Assembly (NCBI RefSeq): GCF_009856865.1
Contig: NZ_WVUD01000003.1
Coordinates: 147,634-211,633, forward strand
From: Solidesulfovibrio aerotolerans
Lineage (GTDB): Bacteria; Desulfobacterota; Desulfovibrionia; Desulfovibrionales; Desulfovibrionaceae
Reading direction: 5' to 3'
DNA length: 64,000 nt
The notes under the pieces were generated by a model. The model saw only the letters and a list, made by a program, of their open reading frames with translations. It searched no databases and was not told the origin of the DNA. This document shows, piece by piece, positions 44,473 to 53,046 of the stretch. A program made the translations under genes and the position numbers. Position 1 is the first letter of the stretch, and each line of letters begins with the position of its first letter.

Positions 44473-46311
44473 CTATTTATCTTTTTTCCTGGCCCCGTCC
44501 ATGGTGTGGCGATCCTTGGCCGGCAGCACGTTTTTGCGCAGACGGATGGATAAGGGTGTGACTTCCACCATCTCGTCTTCGCGCACGAAGTGCAGCGCCC
44601 GCTCCAGGGTCATGGGCAGGACCGGGGTGAGAATGACATGTTCATCCTTGCCGGAAGCCCGCATGTTGGTGAGCTTTTTTTCCTTGCAGGGATTGACGTT
44701 GATGTCGTTGTCGCGGTTGTGCTCGCCAACGATCATGCCCTCGTAGACCGGCTCGCCCGCCGTGATGAACAGCCGGCCGCGCGGTTCGAGGTTAAACAGC
44801 GCATAGGGAACGCCAACACCTTGGCGGTCGCTGACGATGGAACCGGTGAACCGGCTGGGGAAATCGCCCCGGTATTCGTCGTAACCGGAAAACGACGAGT
44901 TCATGATGCCGGTGCCCTTGGTGTCGGTCAAAAATTCGTCGCGATAGCCGATCAGCCCCCGGGCGGGAATGGAGAACTCCAGGCGCACCCGGCCCGAGCC
45001 GTGGTTGACCAGATTGAGCATGCGGCCCTTGCGCACGGACAGCTTCTCCGTAATCACGCCGACAAAAGCCTCGTCGGAGTCGATAAACAGGTGCTCGATG
45101 GGTTCCTTGCGCACGCCGCCTTCGGTCTTGTAAATGACCTCGGGGCGACCGACTGAAATCTCGAAACCCTCGCGGCGCATGGTCTCAACGATAATGGCCA
45201 TCTGGAACTCGCCCCGGCCCTTGACCGTAAAGGCGTCCTTGTCTTCGGTCTCTTCGACCTTGATGGCCACGTTGCGCAGCGTCTCTTTGTACAGGCGCTC
45301 GCGAAGCTTGGCCGACTGCACGAACTTGCCTTCGCGACCAACGAACGGCGAAGTGTTGATGGCAAAGCGCATGGACACGGTCGGTTCGTCCACATTGATG
45401 CGCGGCAAGGCCTTGGGCGATTCGGCCACGGTGATGGTGTCGCCGATGGTCACGTCTTCAACGCCGGAAAGGACGAGGATGTCGCCCGGATCGGCCGCTT
45501 CGGTCTCGGTCAGCTTGGGGCCTTGATAGACCTGCAATTTCGAGATGCGCAGCGGTTTGGTCGTCCCTTCGGCGTCAATGCACACCATGGTCTGGTTGAT
45601 GTGCGCCGTGCCGGAGACAACGCGGCCAACGGCCAGACGGCCCAGAAAATCGGAATAGCCCAGATCCGACACCAGCATGCGAAACGGCTCGGCAGCGTCG
45701 TGGAGCGGCCCCTTGATCTCGGACAGGATCGTCTCGAACAGGGGCGAGAGGTCGCCGCTTGCATCGTCCAGGCTGCGTTTGGCCATGCCTTCGCGGCCGA
45801 TAGCATAGAGCACCGGAAATTCCAGCTGTTGCTCGGAGGCGTCGAGGTCAATAAAGAGGTCGTAAATTTCGTTTAAGACTTCCTCGACCCGGGCATCCTT
45901 GCGGTCGATCTTGTTCACAGCCACAATGACGGGCAGACCCCGGTCCAGGGTCTTTTTAAGCACAAAGCGGGTCTGGGGCAGCGGCCCTTCGGAAGCATCG
46001 ACCAGCAGCACCGCGCCATCGACCATGGACAGCGCCCGCTCCACTTCGCCGCCGAAATCGGCGTGGCCCGGGGTGTCGATGATGTTGATTTTCACCCCGT
46101 TCCAGATCACGGCGCAGTTTTTGGCGGCAATGGTGATGCCGCGTTCGCGTTCGAGATCCATGCTGTCCATGATGCGGTCGGTCATTTCCTGGTTCTGGCG
46201 GAACAGACCGCTTTGGCGGAACATATGATCAACCAGGGTGGTTTTGCCGTGGTCGACGTGGGCGATGATGGCGATATTGCGCAGGGCTTCGTTTCTGGTC
46301 GCGTTTTTCAT
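44473..46311 (-). CDS. typA: Translational GTPase TypA/BipA
   Basis: Ribosome-associated GTPase that assists 50S assembly and stress growth. The 612-residue protein from the ATG at 46311 (AAGGA seven bases upstream) has G1 AHVDHGKTTLVD, switch I ERGITIAAKNCAV, G3 DTPGHADFGGEVERAL, G4 NKIDR, and EF-G-like domains III and V (GRGEFQMAIIVETMRREGFE; RGLIGYRDEFLTDTKGTG). Length is normal; the C-terminal tail is Lys-rich. It follows the PAS kinase gene by 78 bases. Confidence 0.98.
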   Translation of the reverse strand: MKNATRNEALRNIAIIAHVDHGKTTLVDHMFRQSGLFRQNQEMTDRIMDSMDLERERGITIAAKNCAVIWNGVKINIIDTPGHADFGGEVERALSMVDGAVLLVDASEGPLPQTRFVLKKTLDRGLPVIVAVNKIDRKDARVEEVLNEIYDLFIDLDASEQQLEFPVLYAIGREGMAKRSLDDASGDLSPLFETILSEIKGPLHDAAEPFRMLVSDLGYSDFLGRLAVGRVVSGTAHINQTMVCIDAEGTTKPLRISKLQVYQGPKLTETEAADPGDILVLSGVEDVTIGDTITVAESPKALPRINVDEPTVSMRFAINTSPFVGREGKFVQSAKLRERLYKETLRNVAIKVEETEDKDAFTVKGRGEFQMAIIVETMRREGFEISVGRPEVIYKTEGGVRKEPIEHLFIDSDEAFVGVITEKLSVRKGRMLNLVNHGSGRVRLEFSIPARGLIGYRDEFLTDTKGTGIMNSSFSGYDEYRGDFPSRFTGSIVSDRQGVGVPYALFNLEPRGRLFITAGEPVYEGMIVGEHNRDNDINVNPCKEKKLTNMRASGKDEHVILTPVLPMTLERALHFVREDEMVEVTPLSIRLRKNVLPAKDRHTMDGARKKDK

Positions 46312-46389
46312 GCAGGAATCCTTGAAGGGCGTTGGGGGCAAACGTCGGGGACGCTGCCGGGGGACGGGGACATACCGCAATGGTCCAAC

Positions 46390-48108
46390 TTAGGCAATCG
46401 GCAGTGTGAAGGTAAAGGTGCTGCCGGCTCCGGGCTTTGATACAAAAAAAATGCGACCGCCGTGTGACTCGACGATATGTTTGCAGATGGCCAGGCCAAG
46501 ACCGGTCCCCTTGGGCTTGTTGGTCAGGGTTCCGCCGATCTGGTTAAACTTTTCAAAGACCTTATGCTGCTCGGCCTCGGGAATGCCGATGCCGGTGTCG
46601 GCGACTTCGATGACGATGGAATGGCCTTGCACCCTGGCCCGGCAGGCGACCGAGCCGGTCTCGGTAAATTTGAGGGCATTGGAGACGAGGTTGACCAGCA
46701 CCTGGATAAGCCTGTCCCGGTCGCCGACGATCTCCGGCAGCCGTCCCTCGATGCTGGTGGTCAGATTGACCCTGGACCCCTGCAACAGCCCGACACAAGC
46801 GCTCATGACATGGCGGATCACAGCGGCCGGGTCCACCCGATCCTTGTGAAAGGCCATCTTGCCGGCTTCGAGCTTGGCCAGATCGAGGACGTCGTTGATC
46901 AGATGTTTGAGCCGTTCACCCTCGGCCACGATGATGCCGAGATTCTCCTGGACCTGCTCAGCCTGGCGGCGCCGTTGGGGCGGCCCGTCGGTCAGGGGGG
47001 CCAGCAATTTTTGCAGGCGTTTCTGGATCAGCACGGCAAAGCCCAGGACCGAGGTCAGGGGCGTGCGGATTTCGTGGGACACCATGGAGAGAAAATCGGA
47101 TTTGGCCCGGTTGGCCGCCTCGGCCGCTTCTTCGGCCCGCTTGCGGATGGTCACCTCGTGCAGGAGGCGCTCGTTGATGCGCGTCAACTCTGCCGTACGT
47201 TCGGCCACCCGCTGTTCCAGTTCGTCGTGGTAGCGGATAAGGGTCTCTTCCGCCTTTTTACGCACGGACACATCCTGGACCGAGCCGTCGAAGCGTTCGG
47301 CCTGGCCTTCGCCGTCCCGGATGCGCCGGGCGTTGATCAGTCCCCAGATGCGCTGGCCCGATTTGGTGAGGAGCTGGACTTCCAGATTCTTGACCTGATC
47401 GTAGCGCTCAAGCTCGTTGCGGATGCGGTGGCGGTCGTCGGGGCAGTCCACCACGTCGTCCACCACGTTTTTCACATGCTCCATCAGGTCCAGCGCCGAG
47501 GTATAGCCGAGAATGGCCGCCAGAGCCGGGTTCACATTCATGAGCCGGCCGGTCAGGGTGCTTTGGAAAATGCCCTCGGCGGCGTTTTCGACAATACCCC
47601 GATAACGTTCCTCGGCCCGGCGCAGGGCCTCTTCGCTTTTTTTGCGTTCGATGACGTCGCGGGCCACGATAACGGCGATGGGGCCGTCCCCGCCCTGGGC
47701 CAGACGAAAGGTCATCTCCACCGGCAGGCGGGTGCCGGCCACCGCGCCGGGCAGGGCCAGGGCGGTTTCGATGCGCCCGGCGGCAAAGTCCCCGGAAAAA
47801 AGGCCCCGGAGCTGACAGACCGCGTCAACGGGCAGGAAATCTTCAAAAAACCGGCCGACCAATTCGTGGCTGCCAAGGCGCAGCATGGCCCCGGCCGCCC
47901 CGGCGGCGTCGGTAATGCGGCCGCTGCCCACATCCACGAGAAAAATAGCGTCGCCGGTCTGATCGAGCAGGGAGCGAAACCGTTCGAGTTCCTCCAGACG
48001 CCGCCGCAACTCCGGATAATAGCTCTTGCTGACCGAGTGTTCCCCAAAGCCGAGCAGCCGGGTCCGGCGGTCGTCAGGCTCAGGCCCGGGATTGGTAGGC
48101 GCTTTCAT
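46390..48108 (-). CDS. Two-PAS sensor histidine kinase
   Basis: A 572-residue soluble kinase: an N-terminal coiled stretch, PAS domains at about residues 45-165 and 170-285, a coiled coil (ELEQRVAERTAELTRINERL), HisKA with SMVSHEIRTPLTSV, and HATPase_c with LVSNALKFTETG, VADTGIGIPE and GTGLGLAICKHI. No receiver or transmembrane segment is seen. Its start lies inside the end of the upstream alcohol dehydrogenase gene (29-base overlap), suggesting coupled translation, although a functional link is not obvious. Confidence 0.95.
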   Translation of the reverse strand: MKAPTNPGPEPDDRRTRLLGFGEHSVSKSYYPELRRRLEELERFRSLLDQTGDAIFLVDVGSGRITDAAGAAGAMLRLGSHELVGRFFEDFLPVDAVCQLRGLFSGDFAAGRIETALALPGAVAGTRLPVEMTFRLAQGGDGPIAVIVARDVIERKKSEEALRRAEERYRGIVENAAEGIFQSTLTGRLMNVNPALAAILGYTSALDLMEHVKNVVDDVVDCPDDRHRIRNELERYDQVKNLEVQLLTKSGQRIWGLINARRIRDGEGQAERFDGSVQDVSVRKKAEETLIRYHDELEQRVAERTAELTRINERLLHEVTIRKRAEEAAEAANRAKSDFLSMVSHEIRTPLTSVLGFAVLIQKRLQKLLAPLTDGPPQRRRQAEQVQENLGIIVAEGERLKHLINDVLDLAKLEAGKMAFHKDRVDPAAVIRHVMSACVGLLQGSRVNLTTSIEGRLPEIVGDRDRLIQVLVNLVSNALKFTETGSVACRARVQGHSIVIEVADTGIGIPEAEQHKVFEKFNQIGGTLTNKPKGTGLGLAICKHIVESHGGRIFFVSKPGAGSTFTFTLPIA

Positions 48109-49237
48109 AAAGGGCTTCCAGATCAGCCTGGGTCGGCTGCCGGGGATTGGTCAACAGACACGGATCATCCAGGGCCGTGCGGGCCAGATCGGAAAAATTC
48201 GACACGCGCACGCCCAGGTCGGCCAGCCCCATGGAAACGCCGACGCTGCGTTTGAAGGCAGCCAGAGCCGCCAGGGTGGCGGCTTTTTTCTCGCTTTGCG
48301 GCGCGGCGGCGCCAAACTGCGCCCCGAGACAGCGCCCCAGGGTGTCGTAACGGTCCGGGGCGGCGGCATAATTGTAGGCGACCACGTGATCGAGCAGGAT
48401 GGCGTTGCACAGGCCATGGGGCAGATCGAGCAGCCCGCCGAGGCTGTGGGCCATGGCGTGGACCGCGCCGAGGATGGCATTGGAAAAAGCCAGGCCGGCA
48501 TAGAGGCTGGCCAACTGCATGGCCCCCCGGGCCTCGATAGCATCCGGGGCATGCATGGCGCGGGGCAAATTGGCGGCAATGAGGCGTACGGCCTCCAGAG
48601 CGAAAAGATCGGTGACCGGACCATGGGCATTGGACACGTAGGCTTCCATGGCGTGGGTCAGGGCGTCGAGTCCGGTATAGGCGGTCAGCTCGGCGGGCAT
48701 GGTGGTGGTGACGTCGGGATCAAGCAGGGCGGCGTCGGGAATGAGCGTCTTGCTGGCAATAACGATTTTGCGTTGCCGGGCCGTATCGGTGACGATGGCA
48801 AACTGCGAAACTTCGGCACCGGTGCCCGAGGTGGTCGGGACGCACAACAGCGGCGGCCCCGGCCGCTCGACGTTGTCCACGCCCTCGAAGTCGAGGATAT
48901 GGCGCCCATTGGCCCAGGCGATGCCGATGGCCTTGGCGCAGTCCATGGCCGAACCGCCGCCCACAGCCACAATGGCGTCGCAGTCGCACGCGGCAAAGGC
49001 GGCCACGCCAGCCATGATCTCGTGGTCCCGGGGATTGGACGACAGGGCCTCGAAGCGTTCGGTTTCCACCCCGGCCTCGCTCAGACTGGCCGCGACACGC
49101 TGGGGCCAGCCCAAATCAGCTAATCCGGGATCGGCCACCAAAAGCGCCCGACGCACCCCAAGTCCGGCCGCCTGTCGGCCGGCCAGACCCAGGGCACCCT
49201 GACCGAACACGAACTCCGGGGCCACAAATTTGCGCAT
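48080..49237 (-). CDS. Iron-containing alcohol dehydrogenase
   Basis: A 385-residue group III NAD(P)-dependent alcohol dehydrogenase. It has the nucleotide motif VAVGGGSAMDCAKAIG, CVPTTSGTGAEVS, DALTHAMEAYVS and the iron ligands in AMAHSLGGLLDLPHGLCNAI. Many sulfate reducers use such enzymes to oxidise ethanol. The ATG at 49237 is preferred; an upstream ATG at 49261 adds eight residues. The upstream intergenic region is AT-rich with an inverted repeat. Confidence 0.95.
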   Translation of the reverse strand: MRKFVAPEFVFGQGALGLAGRQAAGLGVRRALLVADPGLADLGWPQRVAASLSEAGVETERFEALSSNPRDHEIMAGVAAFAACDCDAIVAVGGGSAMDCAKAIGIAWANGRHILDFEGVDNVERPGPPLLCVPTTSGTGAEVSQFAIVTDTARQRKIVIASKTLIPDAALLDPDVTTTMPAELTAYTGLDALTHAMEAYVSNAHGPVTDLFALEAVRLIAANLPRAMHAPDAIEARGAMQLASLYAGLAFSNAILGAVHAMAHSLGGLLDLPHGLCNAILLDHVVAYNYAAAPDRYDTLGRCLGAQFGAAAPQSEKKAATLAALAAFKRSVGVSMGLADLGVRVSNFSDLARTALDDPCLLTNPRQPTQADLEALYESAYQSRA

Positions 49238-49383
49238 GGATAGTAGGAGTCTCTCCGGCATGCGCCCATCCTTTGGCGGCGTCTGACATCTCTGTGCCCG
49301 CTCGCCGAAACAATGTTCTACTATGGCGTTCGCGAATTGCCGTTATGGTTACCCAAGTATTAACACAAAATTTATTATTTTTA

Positions 49384-49415
49384 TTCACAAAAAAACATAA
49401 ATATTTTTTTGTGAA
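49384..49415 (-). promoter_or_regulatory. AT-rich inverted repeat upstream of the alcohol dehydrogenase
   Basis: TTCACAAAAAAA (49384-49395) and TTTTTTTGTGAA (49404-49415) are perfect 12-bp inverted arms around an 8-base AT loop. It lies after the YdjC-like gene and about 150 bases before the dehydrogenase start, in the most AT-rich stretch nearby. It could be an operator or a weak bidirectional terminator. Confidence 0.5.
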
Positions 49416-49422
49416 CGCAACA

Positions 49423-50190
49423 CTAGGGGGCCAGGGACGCGGCGTCAATCACCGTCACCCCGTGCCGGACCAGCAGATCTGGCAGTTGCAGCGCAGTAAA
49501 CACCCGCAACTCTTCCTCACGACCGAAGTCATAGGTGCTGATAGCGCTCAGTGTTGCGTCGCAAAGACCCGGGTGGCACATGATTTCCACGGTTCCCTCG
49601 CCGCCCAGGGCCGCAAACGCCGCATCAACCAAAGAAAGAAAATGGGGGACACTGAGGGTTTCCCCGTAAAACCGCGTGACGCAGACGTCGGCATGGGCCA
49701 CCCCGGCCGCGTCGAGAGTCCGGCGCATATCGTCGGAAAGCGCCCGGGCCGGCAGGCCCCATTCCCGGGCCAATTCCACAAAGGCCGCAAACACCTCGGG
49801 CCGCTTGTGGATATGGTGGTGGGAATCCAGGTGGCTCGGCGTGAGGCCAGATTCCAGAAAACAGGCCAGTTGCGCCTGCCATTCCCGCCGCACTTCGCCT
49901 GGGTCCACATTGCCCAGCGCCATCTTTTTGCGTGGGAACAGGCCCTCGGCCGTCACCAGACTCGGCACCGCGTCTGGCGGCAGACAGGGGGTGCCGCCGG
50001 TGAGTTGCAGATGCAGGCCCACCCGGTCCGAAAACGGCCGGCCGAAGCGGGCAATCCGCTCCACCGCGCCCGGCACGCAAACCATGGCCGTGGTCCCGCC
50101 CACCACCCCGGCGGCCAGGGCCTGGGCAATGCCGGCGCTCACACCCTCGGTCAGCCCAAAATCATCCGCATTGACAAAAAGCCGCCGCAT
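49423..50190 (-). CDS. YdjC/ChbG-type carbohydrate deacetylase
   Basis: A 255-residue enzyme likely to remove N-acetyl groups from sugars or hopanoid/lipid precursors (ChbG/HpnK family). Metal motifs are NADDFGLTEGV (N-terminus) and SHLDSHHHIHKRPE. GVTVIDAASLAP is at the C-terminus. The ATG at 50190 has GGGAGG four bases upstream; a longer in-frame start reads into non-coding sequence. It lies near elbB, separated by about 140 bases. Confidence 0.92.
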   Translation of the reverse strand: MRRLFVNADDFGLTEGVSAGIAQALAAGVVGGTTAMVCVPGAVERIARFGRPFSDRVGLHLQLTGGTPCLPPDAVPSLVTAEGLFPRKKMALGNVDPGEVRREWQAQLACFLESGLTPSHLDSHHHIHKRPEVFAAFVELAREWGLPARALSDDMRRTLDAAGVAHADVCVTRFYGETLSVPHFLSLVDAAFAALGGEGTVEIMCHPGLCDATLSAISTYDFGREEELRVFTALQLPDLLVRHGVTVIDAASLAP

Positions 50191-50329
50191 CCGCCCTCCC
50201 TGGCAGTCTTTCCCTTCAAAACAATCGTCACGTCCTGGCCTGCGCAATGCCGGCCAAGGAGGCGTCACGGTCTGGCCTGCGCCAATGCCGGCCATCCCGC
50301 CACCGGGCAGACCGGGGCCGCCAAAACGG

Positions 50330-50989
50330 TCAGGAAGCCCGGGCCATGTCCAAGACGGCCGCCACGAGCTTTTCGATGCCGAGAGCTATGTCGGCGATGC
50401 CCGGCCCGAGCATGTAGGCCGGCGTGCTCACCAGCCGGTTGGCCGCATCCACCACGATTCCGTCGACAGGACAGACCACATGCCGGGCGCCGGTCCCTTC
50501 CAGCCCCTGGGCCGTGGCGGGATCGTTGCCGATGGTCAGTTCGGGATGATGCGCTCCAAGGGCCAGGGCCACGACAACCGGGGCGATGCAAATGGCCCCG
50601 ATGGGCTTTTGGGCGGCATGCATGGCGGAAAGCAGGGCGGCAACCGACGGCTCGACCGTGCCCTTGGCTCCGTTGACGGCAAAATCGCACAAATTTGTGG
50701 CCGCACCCAAACCGCCGGGCAAAATGAGGCCGTCCAGGTCCGCCGCCTTGACCTGGGCCACGTCGGCCACTGCTCCCCGGGCGATGCGGGCGGCTTCCAC
50801 CCGGATATTGCGTGTTTCGCCCATGGGCTTTTTCGTCCCATGGTCCATGGCCGCAACCGTCATATCCGGGGCCAGGCACACGACCTTGACCCCGGCCTTG
50901 TTCAAAAAATACAGCGTCAGTGTGGCTTCGTGGATTTCCGAGCCATCCAGGACGCCGCAACCCGACAGGAGTACGCCGATGGTCGCCAT
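50330..50989 (-). CDS. elbB: ElbB-type glyoxalase/DJ-1-like protein
   Basis: A 219-residue DJ-1/PfpI-superfamily protein. Recognisable are GVLLSGCGVLDGSEIHEA, PGGLGAATNLCDFA, PIGAICIAPVVVA (nucleophile-elbow Cys in AICIAP) and DIALGIEKLVAAVL. E. coli ElbB has weak glyoxalase activity; physiological role is unclear. It is divergent from the LeuA-like gene at 51128. Confidence 0.95.
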   Translation of the reverse strand: MATIGVLLSGCGVLDGSEIHEATLTLYFLNKAGVKVVCLAPDMTVAAMDHGTKKPMGETRNIRVEAARIARGAVADVAQVKAADLDGLILPGGLGAATNLCDFAVNGAKGTVEPSVAALLSAMHAAQKPIGAICIAPVVVALALGAHHPELTIGNDPATAQGLEGTGARHVVCPVDGIVVDAANRLVSTPAYMLGPGIADIALGIEKLVAAVLDMARAS

Positions 50990-51127
50990 GCTCCCCTCCC
51001 GTTACTGGTGTTGTTCTCCCGCAGCCTATGCCGGCCGGGGCAAAAATCTATCCTCTGCCCCCGGCTACGTCAAACCGTTACGCCGCCAAGGCGTTGCCTT
51101 TGACGGGAAAACAGCGCATGAGAAGCC

Positions 51128-52324
51128 ATGCCCAAGCGTTTTTTTGCCACGCCGCCGCTGTCCCCGCTGATCATTTCCGACACCACCCTGCGCGACGGGG
51201 CGCAAATGCCCGGAGTGCGCTTTTCCGTGGCCGACAAGGTGGCCATTGCCAAAGCCCTGGCCGCCGCCGGAGTGGACGTCATCGAGGCCGGCTTTCCGGC
51301 CGGTTCGGACCATGAGATCGAGGCGGTGCGCCGCATTGCCGCCGAAACGAGCGGCCCGCTTATCATGGCGCTGTGCCGGGCTGTCACCGCCGACATCGAC
51401 GCCGCCTGGACCGCCCTGGCCGACGCCCCGCCGACACGCCGGGGGGTGGGCATTTTTCTGGGCACCAGTCCGCTGCACCGCCGCCACAAGCTCGCTAAGA
51501 CCAAGGCCCAATGCCTGGAGATGATCGCCGGGGCCGTAGCCTATGCCAGAGAACGCTTCGACCGGGTGACCTTTGGCTGCGAGGACGGCAGCCGCACCGA
51601 ACCGGCTTTTTTACGCCAGGCCTATACCACGGCCATGGACGCCGGAGCCACCGGCATCGGCTTTCCCGACACCGTGGGCGTGCTGACCCCGGAAGTCGTG
51701 CGCCGCCGGGTGGCCATGCTGACCAGACTGGCCCATCCGCGCGGGGTCAAGGTACGGGTGCATTTTCATAACGATCTTGGCCTGGCCACAGCCAATACCC
51801 TGGCCGCCGTGGCCGCCGGGGCCGATATCGTCCATCTGACCGTTTGCGGCATCGGCGAGCGGGCCGGCAACGCCGCTCTGGAAGAAACCGTCATGGCCCT
51901 GACCCTCAACCAGCAGCAGTACTGCCGCTCCATCAACATCGACACCCGCCAGCTCACGGCCCTGTGCCGGCTGGTGGCCGAGCGGGCCGGCATTGCCCTG
52001 CCGGCCAACAAGGCCGTCACCGGAGCCAATATCTTTGCCACTTCGGCCGGCGTCCACCAGGACGGCCTGCTCAAGCACCCCGACACCTATCTGCCCTTTC
52101 GCCCGGAGCTGGTCGGTGCCGACGGCATCCGGCTGCCGCTTTCGCCACTCTCGGGCAAGGCGGCCCTGGCCTTGCGGCTGGCCGAGCTGGGTATTGCGCT
52201 TTCCCCCGAGGGTCTTGCCCGGGCCAGTCGGTTCGTCAAAAATGCCGACAAGGCCGCCTGGGATGACGAGGATGCCTTGCTGCGCCGGGCCGTGGCCGCT
52301 GCCGGGGAGGACCAGACGCCATGA
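51128..52324 (+). CDS. Short LeuA-family aldol-type synthase (isopropylmalate/homocitrate synthase-like)
   Basis: A 398-residue DRE-TIM metallolyase. Seen are IISDTTLRDGAQMPGV, HFHNDLGLATANTLAAV, and GIGERAGNAALEETVMAL, with the C-terminal helices (TSAGVHQDGLLKHPDTY). It lacks the LeuA regulatory domain, as homocitrate synthase (NifV) and some citramalate or isopropylmalate synthases do; the exact substrate cannot be told. It heads a tight run of overlapping genes that ends in selD: the next start overlaps its stop by ATGA. No nif genes are in view, so NifV is not favoured by context. Confidence 0.85.
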   Translation: MPKRFFATPPLSPLIISDTTLRDGAQMPGVRFSVADKVAIAKALAAAGVDVIEAGFPAGSDHEIEAVRRIAAETSGPLIMALCRAVTADIDAAWTALADAPPTRRGVGIFLGTSPLHRRHKLAKTKAQCLEMIAGAVAYARERFDRVTFGCEDGSRTEPAFLRQAYTTAMDAGATGIGFPDTVGVLTPEVVRRRVAMLTRLAHPRGVKVRVHFHNDLGLATANTLAAVAAGADIVHLTVCGIGERAGNAALEETVMALTLNQQQYCRSINIDTRQLTALCRLVAERAGIALPANKAVTGANIFATSAGVHQDGLLKHPDTYLPFRPELVGADGIRLPLSPLSGKAALALRLAELGIALSPEGLARASRFVKNADKAAWDDEDALLRRAVAAAGEDQTP

Positions 52325-53046
52325 TGGGCTTAAGTGCCCTGCTGGCCCTGTGCCTGGCCCTGCTCCATTTGTATGTGCGCCTGCTCAGTCCCGTCCTCGA
52401 CGCGCCACGCAGTCCCTGGCTGTCCCTGGCCGGCGGCGCGGCCACGGCCTACGTCTTTGTCCATATCTTTCCGAGCCTGTGCGACGGCCAGGAGGTGGTT
52501 CTGCGAACCGGCTGGGCCTGGGTTTCCACCCTGGACCGCCACGTCTTTCTCATCGCCCTGGCCGGACTGCTGGTGTTTTACGCCCTGGAACGGGCGGCCC
52601 TTGGCGCGCGCGGCGGCCGCGACACCCCGCCGCTTAGCCCGGGACAAGGCGTTTTCTGGCTCCATCTGGCCTCGTTTGGCCTGTACAATTTCCTTATCGG
52701 CTATCTGCTGGTGAACCGGGCGACGCCGGGACCGGCCAACCTCCTCACGTATTTCCTGGCCATGGCCCTGCACATGGCCGGCAACGACTATGGGCTTCGC
52801 CGCCACTTTACCGACAGCTACCGTCATCTGGGCCGGCTGGTCCTGGCCGGGGCTGTCCTGGCCGGTTGGGGCTTTGGCTATCTTTTCCGCGTCCACGACG
52901 CCGTGCTGGCCATTCTCTTCGCCTTTCTGGCCGGTGGCGTGGTCATGAACACCATGAAGGACGAACTTCCCCTGGACGGCTCAGGCAACGCCCCGGCCTT
53001 TACGCTTGGCGCGGTGGGCTACGCCGCCCTGCTGCTGGTTGTATGA
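52321..53046 (+). CDS. Seven- or eight-span membrane protein, ZIP-like, unknown function
   Basis: A 241-residue integral membrane protein of about eight hydrophobic spans. Conserved-looking polar points are His in VFVHIFPSL, LHLASFGLYNFLIGYLL, and MALHMAGNDYGLRRHF, a His distribution that loosely recalls ZIP metal transporters. I do not recognise a named family. Its start (ATGA) and stop (ATGA) both overlap neighbours, so it is co-translated with the LeuA-like enzyme and the ABC exporter. Confidence 0.7.
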   Translation: MMGLSALLALCLALLHLYVRLLSPVLDAPRSPWLSLAGGAATAYVFVHIFPSLCDGQEVVLRTGWAWVSTLDRHVFLIALAGLLVFYALERAALGARGGRDTPPLSPGQGVFWLHLASFGLYNFLIGYLLVNRATPGPANLLTYFLAMALHMAGNDYGLRRHFTDSYRHLGRLVLAGAVLAGWGFGYLFRVHDAVLAILFAFLAGGVVMNTMKDELPLDGSGNAPAFTLGAVGYAALLLVV

